Origin: Bacteroidota bacterium
GTDB taxonomy: Bacteria; Bacteroidota; Bacteroidia; Chitinophagales; Chitinophagaceae
DNA length: 8,680 nucleotides
Assembly: GCA_018267795.1 (NCBI GenBank)
Contig: JAFDXS010000068.1
Coordinates: 1-8,680 of the forward strand
Reading direction: 5' to 3'
This document shows positions 4,953 to 8,680 of this stretch, piece after piece. Every line of letters begins with the position of its first letter. Position 1 is the first letter of the stretch. A model generated the notes under the pieces. The model saw only the letters and a list, made by a program, of their open reading frames with translations. It did not search any database and was not told the origin of the DNA. The translations under genes and the position numbers were made by a program.

Positions 4953-7900
4953 ATGGCTACAACAACAAAAACACCAAGATTACTGGCAGCAGCCAAAGAA
5001 TTTAACATCGGAAAGGAGACCCTGGTCGAATATCTGGTGGGTAAAGGCTTTGAGATAAATGCTAGTAATCCTAACACTAAGCTTACCGAGGTGATGTATG
5101 ACGCTCTGCAGGCGGAGTTTGCGCAGGATAAAGCCGCAAAACGCAAGAGCGAGGAGATAGCATTACCTAAAGGGTCCTTGTTAGATAATCTGAAGAAACC
5201 TAAAGATTCTCTGGACCTGGGTGTGCGCGATAAGAAAGAGGAAGCAGTAGCAACACCTGCCCCTGAAAAGAAAAAAGAAGAGCCTGCAAAAGAACCGGAA
5301 AAGCCAAAAGAAAAAGCCCCGGAACCGCAAATACCTGAAGTAGTAGAAAAAGCAGAAGTGCCTGCAGAGCCTAAGGCTGAAGTAAAAGCTGAGGAGCCGG
5401 CGCCAGTAGCAGCAGCACCTGCACCAAAAGAAGAAATAGCTCCGGCAGCAGAAAGTGCAAAAGAGGAAGCCGAGCCGGAACATATAGATACTAAAAAGAC
5501 CAGGATTGAAGGGCCAAACATTCTTGGTAAAATAAACCTTGATGAACTGAACCTTTCTTCTCGTCCTAAAAAAGGTGCAACTAAGAAAAAGGCAGAAACA
5601 AAAGAGGAAGCACCAAAAGAAAAAGCTGTTGCTCCTAAGGCTGCAGAGGTAAAAGCTGAAAAGCCGGCTGAAGAGCAATCTAAGCCTAAGCCAAAGGCCG
5701 CCGAAACGGTAGCCACACCTGCACCTAAAGTAGAAGAAAAACCTGCAGAAGAGCCTGAAGATAACAAGCCGGAGCATATAGAAATGAAAGCTCCGAGATT
5801 AGAAGGCCCTAAGATAATTGGTAAGATTACCTTACCTGTTGCTAATACAGGTTCGGGTTCAAGATCAGAAAGCAGTAAGGAAAAGCGTAAACGTAAGCGC
5901 ATACCGGTAGAAAAGAAGCCGGAAACCTTTAAGCCTGACCAGCAAAATCAGAACCAGAATAGAGATAATCGTGGTCCGGGTGGCAATGGACAGCAAAATC
6001 GTGGTGGCGATAACCGCAATGCGGGTCATCACGGTGGCAATCGTGGTCCGGGCGGACAGGGTCAAAGACCTCCATTTGGCGGCGGCGGACATGGTCACGC
6101 AGGTGGGCATGATAGAAGAGGTGGCGGAGGTGATCGTCGCGGACAGCGTGGCGCTCCTGTTACTCCTCAGCAGCAGGAAATCGATACAAAAGCAATACAG
6201 GAAAAAATACGCGAAACGCAAGCTAAGCTTTCCGGCTCTACACGCAGTAAAAACCTTAAGGCCAAATATCGCCGTAATAAGCGCGAGGAAATGGCCGAAA
6301 AGCGCGCTGCAGCAGAGCAGGCAGATCAGGGCAATGTAATACAGGTTACAGAATTTATTTCTGTAAGTGAATTGGCTAACCTCCTTGATGTAAGCTTTGC
6401 TGATGTTATCAGCAAATGTATGAGCCTTGGTATCATGGTGTCTATCAATCAGCGCCTCGATGCTGAAGTAATAGAACTTGTATCAAGTGAATTTGGCTAT
6501 GATGTAGAGTTTATTAATCTGGAGCAGACTGCTGAAGATGAAGAAGAGGAAGTAGATGATCCGGAAGACATGATACCGCGTGCACCGATTGTTACCATCA
6601 TGGGTCACGTAGATCACGGTAAAACATCATTGCTCGACTATATACGCAGTGCCAATGTGGTAGCTGGTGAAGCCGGTGGTATCACCCAGCACATAGGTGC
6701 CTATCAGGTTACTACGGCTAATGGTAAGAAGATCACGTTCCTCGATACACCTGGTCACGAAGCGTTTACCGCCATGCGTGCCCGTGGTGCTAAGGTAGCA
6801 GACGTTGCCGTTATAGTGGTTGCTGCAGATGATGCCATCATGCCGCAGACAAAAGAAGCAATATCACACGCGCAGGCTGCAAACCTCCCAATGATATTTG
6901 CTATCAACAAAATAGATAAAGAAGGAGCTAACCCTGAAAAGATAAAAGAACAGCTTGCACAGATGAACATTCTGGTGGAAGACTGGGGTGGTAAATACCA
7001 GAGCCAGGAAATATCTGCCAAGAAGGGTTTAAATATCGACTTGTTGCTTGAGAAAATTGGTCTTGAAGCAGAATTGCTTGATCTGAAAGCTAATCCTGAC
7101 AAAGATGCTGTAGGTAGCGTTATTGAGGCATCGCTTGACAAGGGCCGCGGTTATCAATCTACTATATTGGTACAAAGCGGTACTTTGGAGCAAGGCGATA
7201 TGCTTGTATGTGGTCAGTATTATGGTAAGATAAAAGCGATGTTCAACGAACGCGGTCAGCGTGTTGATATTGCAGGTCCACCTACACCTGTGCAAATTCT
7301 TGGTTTAAACGGTGCGCCCCAGGCGGGTGAAAAATTCAAGGTATATGAAGACGAAAATGAGGCTAAGGAAATAGCTACACACCGTTCGCAGATCATGCGT
7401 GAACAAGGTATCAGGGCACGTAAGCATATCACACTCGACGAAATCGGTCGTCGTCTTGCACTTGGTAACTTTAAGGAACTGGGTATTATCATCAAGGGTG
7501 ACTTCGATGGTTCTGTGGAAGCCTTAAGTGACTCATTGCAGAAACTCTCAATACAGGAAGTTGCTATCAATATAGTACACAAAGGCGTTGGTCAGATAAC
7601 AGAAAGCGACGTATTACTTGCTACTGCGTCAGACGCTATCATCATTGGCTTCCAGGTTCGTCCGTCTATGCAGGCCGCTAAATTGGCTGAACAGGAAAAC
7701 ATCGAAATCCGTACATACTCCATCATCTACGACGCAATTGAAGAAATTAAGAGCGCCATGGAAGGCATGTTGGAGCCTAAGATTGAGAAGAAAACCGTTG
7801 CTAATATTGAAGTGCGTGAAGTGTTCAAGATTGGCGGCGTAGGTACTATTGCAGGTTGCTACGTGCTTGATGGCAAGATGACCCGCAACACAAAGCTCAA

Positions 7901-8084
7901 CCTGGTACGCGATGGTATCGTTATCTATACTGGCGAACTGTCTTCACTTAAGCGCTTTAAGGATGACGTTAAAGAAGTGAACGCCGGCTACGAATGCGGT
8001 CTTATGGTGAAAAACTATAACGATGTACGCGTAGGCGATATCATAGAAGGCTTTGATGAAGTGGAAGTAAAGAGAACGTTATAA
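4953..8084 (+). CDS. infB: Translation initiation factor IF-2
   Basis: IF-2 is the GTPase that brings fMet-tRNA to the 30S subunit and promotes subunit joining. The 1043 residues begin with an IF2_N-type domain (about 4-55, PRLLAAAKEFNIGKETLVEYL), then a long low-complexity region rich in Lys, Glu, Pro and Ala (about 60-330). A Gly/Arg/Asn-rich stretch (330-400) and a second IF2_N-like domain (about 462-525) follow. The G domain has G1 GHVDHGKT (551-558), G3 DTPGHEAF (598-605), G4 NKID (652-655) and G5 SAKKG (688-692). The C-terminal half carries domain II, domain III and the fMet-tRNA-binding domain IV, ending VEVKRTL. All GTPase residues are intact. The linker makes it longer than the roughly 890-residue E. 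coli protein, typical for the phylum. It is the last gene of the rimP-nusA-infB operon and is followed by a strong terminator. Confidence 0.98.
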   Translation: MATTTKTPRLLAAAKEFNIGKETLVEYLVGKGFEINASNPNTKLTEVMYDALQAEFAQDKAAKRKSEEIALPKGSLLDNLKKPKDSLDLGVRDKKEEAVATPAPEKKKEEPAKEPEKPKEKAPEPQIPEVVEKAEVPAEPKAEVKAEEPAPVAAAPAPKEEIAPAAESAKEEAEPEHIDTKKTRIEGPNILGKINLDELNLSSRPKKGATKKKAETKEEAPKEKAVAPKAAEVKAEKPAEEQSKPKPKAAETVATPAPKVEEKPAEEPEDNKPEHIEMKAPRLEGPKIIGKITLPVANTGSGSRSESSKEKRKRKRIPVEKKPETFKPDQQNQNQNRDNRGPGGNGQQNRGGDNRNAGHHGGNRGPGGQGQRPPFGGGGHGHAGGHDRRGGGGDRRGQRGAPVTPQQQEIDTKAIQEKIRETQAKLSGSTRSKNLKAKYRRNKREEMAEKRAAAEQADQGNVIQVTEFISVSELANLLDVSFADVISKCMSLGIMVSINQRLDAEVIELVSSEFGYDVEFINLEQTAEDEEEEVDDPEDMIPRAPIVTIMGHVDHGKTSLLDYIRSANVVAGEAGGITQHIGAYQVTTANGKKITFLDTPGHEAFTAMRARGAKVADVAVIVVAADDAIMPQTKEAISHAQAANLPMIFAINKIDKEGANPEKIKEQLAQMNILVEDWGGKYQSQEISAKKGLNIDLLLEKIGLEAELLDLKANPDKDAVGSVIEASLDKGRGYQSTILVQSGTLEQGDMLVCGQYYGKIKAMFNERGQRVDIAGPPTPVQILGLNGAPQAGEKFKVYEDENEAKEIATHRSQIMREQGIRARKHITLDEIGRRLALGNFKELGIIIKGDFDGSVEALSDSLQKLSIQEVAINIVHKGVGQITESDVLLATASDAIIIGFQVRPSMQAAKLAEQENIEIRTYSIIYDAIEEIKSAMEGMLEPKIEKKTVANIEVREVFKIGGVGTIAGCYVLDGKMTRNTKLNLVRDGIVIYTGELSSLKRFKDDVKEVNAGYECGLMVKNYNDVRVGDIIEGFDEVEVKRTL
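5475..5540 (+). repeat. First copy of a duplicated 22-residue motif in the IF-2 linker
   Basis: Codons 175-196 encode PEHIDTKKTR followed by IEGPNILGKINL. The pattern PEHI(D/E)xK, then R(I/L)EGP, then I(L/I)GKI(N/T)L recurs 98 residues later. It stands out as hydrophobic and ordered-looking within an otherwise charged, repetitive region. Confidence 0.75.
5769..5834 (+). repeat. Second copy of the duplicated motif in the IF-2 linker
   Basis: Codons 273-294 encode PEHIEMKAPR followed by LEGPKIIGKITL, 14 of 22 residues identical to the copy at codons 175-196 and most others conservative. Both copies precede short Ser/Lys-rich stretches. Confidence 0.75.
5940..6152 (+). other. RG/GN-rich segment of IF-2 (low-complexity coding region)
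   Basis: Codons 330-400 consist almost only of Gly, Arg, Asn, Gln, His and Asp, with repeated NRGPGG, NRGG, RRGGGG and RRGQRG units, resembling RGG-type RNA-binding disordered regions. It sits between the Lys/Glu/Pro/Ala linker and the second IF2_N domain. The local GC content is raised and an overlapping frame is open here for the same compositional reason. Confidence 0.7.
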
Positions 8085-8103
8085 TTATTAACTGATAAAG
8101 TAT

Positions 8104-8134
8104 AGTCCGCTTATGTTGCATAAGCGGACTTTTT
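8104..8134 (+). terminator. Intrinsic terminator of the rimP-nusA-infB operon
   Basis: AGTCCGCTTATG (8104-8115) and CATAAGCGGACT (8119-8130) form a perfect 12-bp stem with a three-base TTG loop, followed directly by TTTTT. It begins 19 bases after the infB stop, so it ends the operon and separates it from prfA. Confidence 0.95.
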
Positions 8135-8282
8135 ATTACACTGTTAGCTGGCACTGCAATTAGGGTACAGCTTGATGGTATATCTATATTGCTTTTTAAT
8201 AATACAATCACATTTTAAAGAATTATACACTGTTAATTGCTAAATTCGCGAACTCTTTTAGAGGTAGTGAAGTATTTTATTT

Positions 8283-8680
8283 ATGAGTTCAATTATTGAA
8301 AAATTAGAGGCAATAAAAGCGAGATTTGATGATCTGGGGGTAGCTCTTACAAACCCTGAGATTGTTAGTGATAACAAAAAATTCTCGCAATTAAGCCGTG
8401 AGTACAGGAAGCTGGAGTCAATTGTAGGAGTATATAAGCGCTATCGAGCTTGTCTGGACAGTCTTGATTTTGCAAAAGAGGTAATAGATACGGAGAGCGA
8501 TCCTGAGCTGCGCGATATGGCTAAGGAAGATCTTATAAAACAGGAAGAAGAAAAGGAAACGCTTGAAAATGAATTGCGTCAGTTGCTGATACCTAAAGAT
8601 CCCCAGGATGAAAAAAATGCCATACTGGAAATACGTGCCGGTACCGGTGGCGATGAGGCAAGCCTTTTTGCTGGGGATTT
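8283..8680 (+). CDS. prfA: Peptide chain release factor 1 (RF-1), N-terminal part, cut by window edge
   Basis: RF-1 recognises UAA and UAG stop codons and triggers release of the finished protein. The 132 codons present start at ATG 8283 (MSSIIEKLEAIKARFDDLGV) and cover the helical N-terminal domain plus the start of domain 2. The sequence LIPKDPQDEKNAILEIRAG leading into TGGDEASLFAGD (codons 121-132) is diagnostic of RF-1; RF-2 would have an IHPGAGGTES-like stretch. The codon-reading PxT loop and the catalytic GGQ lie beyond the right edge. The gene is 198 bases after infB with a terminator between, so it has its own promoter, but I found no full TAnnTTTG box in 8136-8282. No clear ribosome site. 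Confidence 0.95.
   Translation, partial: MSSIIEKLEAIKARFDDLGVALTNPEIVSDNKKFSQLSREYRKLESIVGVYKRYRACLDSLDFAKEVIDTESDPELRDMAKEDLIKQEEEKETLENELRQLLIPKDPQDEKNAILEIRAGTGGDEASLFAGD

Noticed and set aside
4919..5902. Long antisense open frame of 327 codons opposite the 5' part of infB
   Set aside because: It reads as low-complexity Ser/Phe/Gly/Ala sequence that mirrors the Lys/Glu/Pro/Ala codons of the IF-2 linker. It has no domain or plausible start context, and the sense frame is an unmistakable IF-2.
5971..6339. Overlapping plus-strand frame of 122 codons inside infB
   Set aside because: It stays open because the Gly/Arg-rich codons give Val/Ala/Met/Ile in the shifted frame. There is no independent start signal or homology-like motif.
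8136..8282. prfA promoter
   Set aside because: The stretch is AT-rich with partial matches such as TATTTTAT at 8273-8280, but no box has the required final G with a TTTG or TTG at a suitable distance.
1..8680. CRISPR array, insertion sequence, prophage, toxin-antitoxin or defence genes
   Set aside because: No regularly spaced direct repeats, terminal inverted repeats with transposase motifs, integrase or nuclease motifs were seen. Every coding region is accounted for by envelope or core housekeeping genes.

Overview
The window reads as an ordinary chromosomal segment of a Bacteroidota bacterium, most likely of the Chitinophagales/Chitinophagaceae. The reasons are the promoter elements, which repeatedly match the Bacteroidota -7 consensus TAnnTTTG instead of a sigma70 TATAAT, the near absence of Shine-Dalgarno sequences before start codons, the short NusA without C-terminal AR repeats, the long low-complexity N-terminus of IF-2, and the small membrane protein ending in GDYIDYEEVK. 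The family-level placement is an inference.

Left part, minus strand (1-1922). Reading leftwards there is a tRNA gene with anticodon CAU and a near-perfect intrinsic terminator. After it come a two-gene unit: a TPR plus outer-membrane beta-barrel protein of the YaiO type, then, 22 bases downstream, a membrane-anchored protein of unknown function that runs off the left edge. This pair resembles the export/secretion end of an exopolysaccharide locus and is the least understood part of the window.

Middle (1923-2895). A HAD-superfamily hydrolase on the plus strand faces a small single-pass membrane protein (DUF4834-like) on the minus strand. They converge with only 36 bases between them and no visible terminator. 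The best promoter matches for both genes lie only a few bases from the chosen start codons, which suggests leaderless or nearly leaderless mRNAs.

Right part, plus strand (2969-8680). A well-formed promoter (TTTG, 20 bases, TACTTTTG) drives the conserved rimP-nusA-infB operon: 30S maturation, transcription elongation/termination, and translation initiation. A hairpin with a UUCG loop sits in the rimP leader. A structured 150-base spacer with a possible internal promoter separates nusA from infB, and a strong terminator follows infB. The start of prfA (release factor 1) is cut by the right edge.

The genes from rimP on are core translation and transcription machinery. I see no CRISPR array, insertion sequence, phage gene, toxin-antitoxin pair or defence system. 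No stretch longer than 300 bases lacks a gene. The items most worth a second look are the unknown edge gene beside the YaiO-type barrel, the probable identity of the tRNA as tRNA-Ile2 (AUA-reading), the two RNA-structured leaders in the rimP-nusA-infB operon, and the duplicated motif and RG-rich segment in IF-2.
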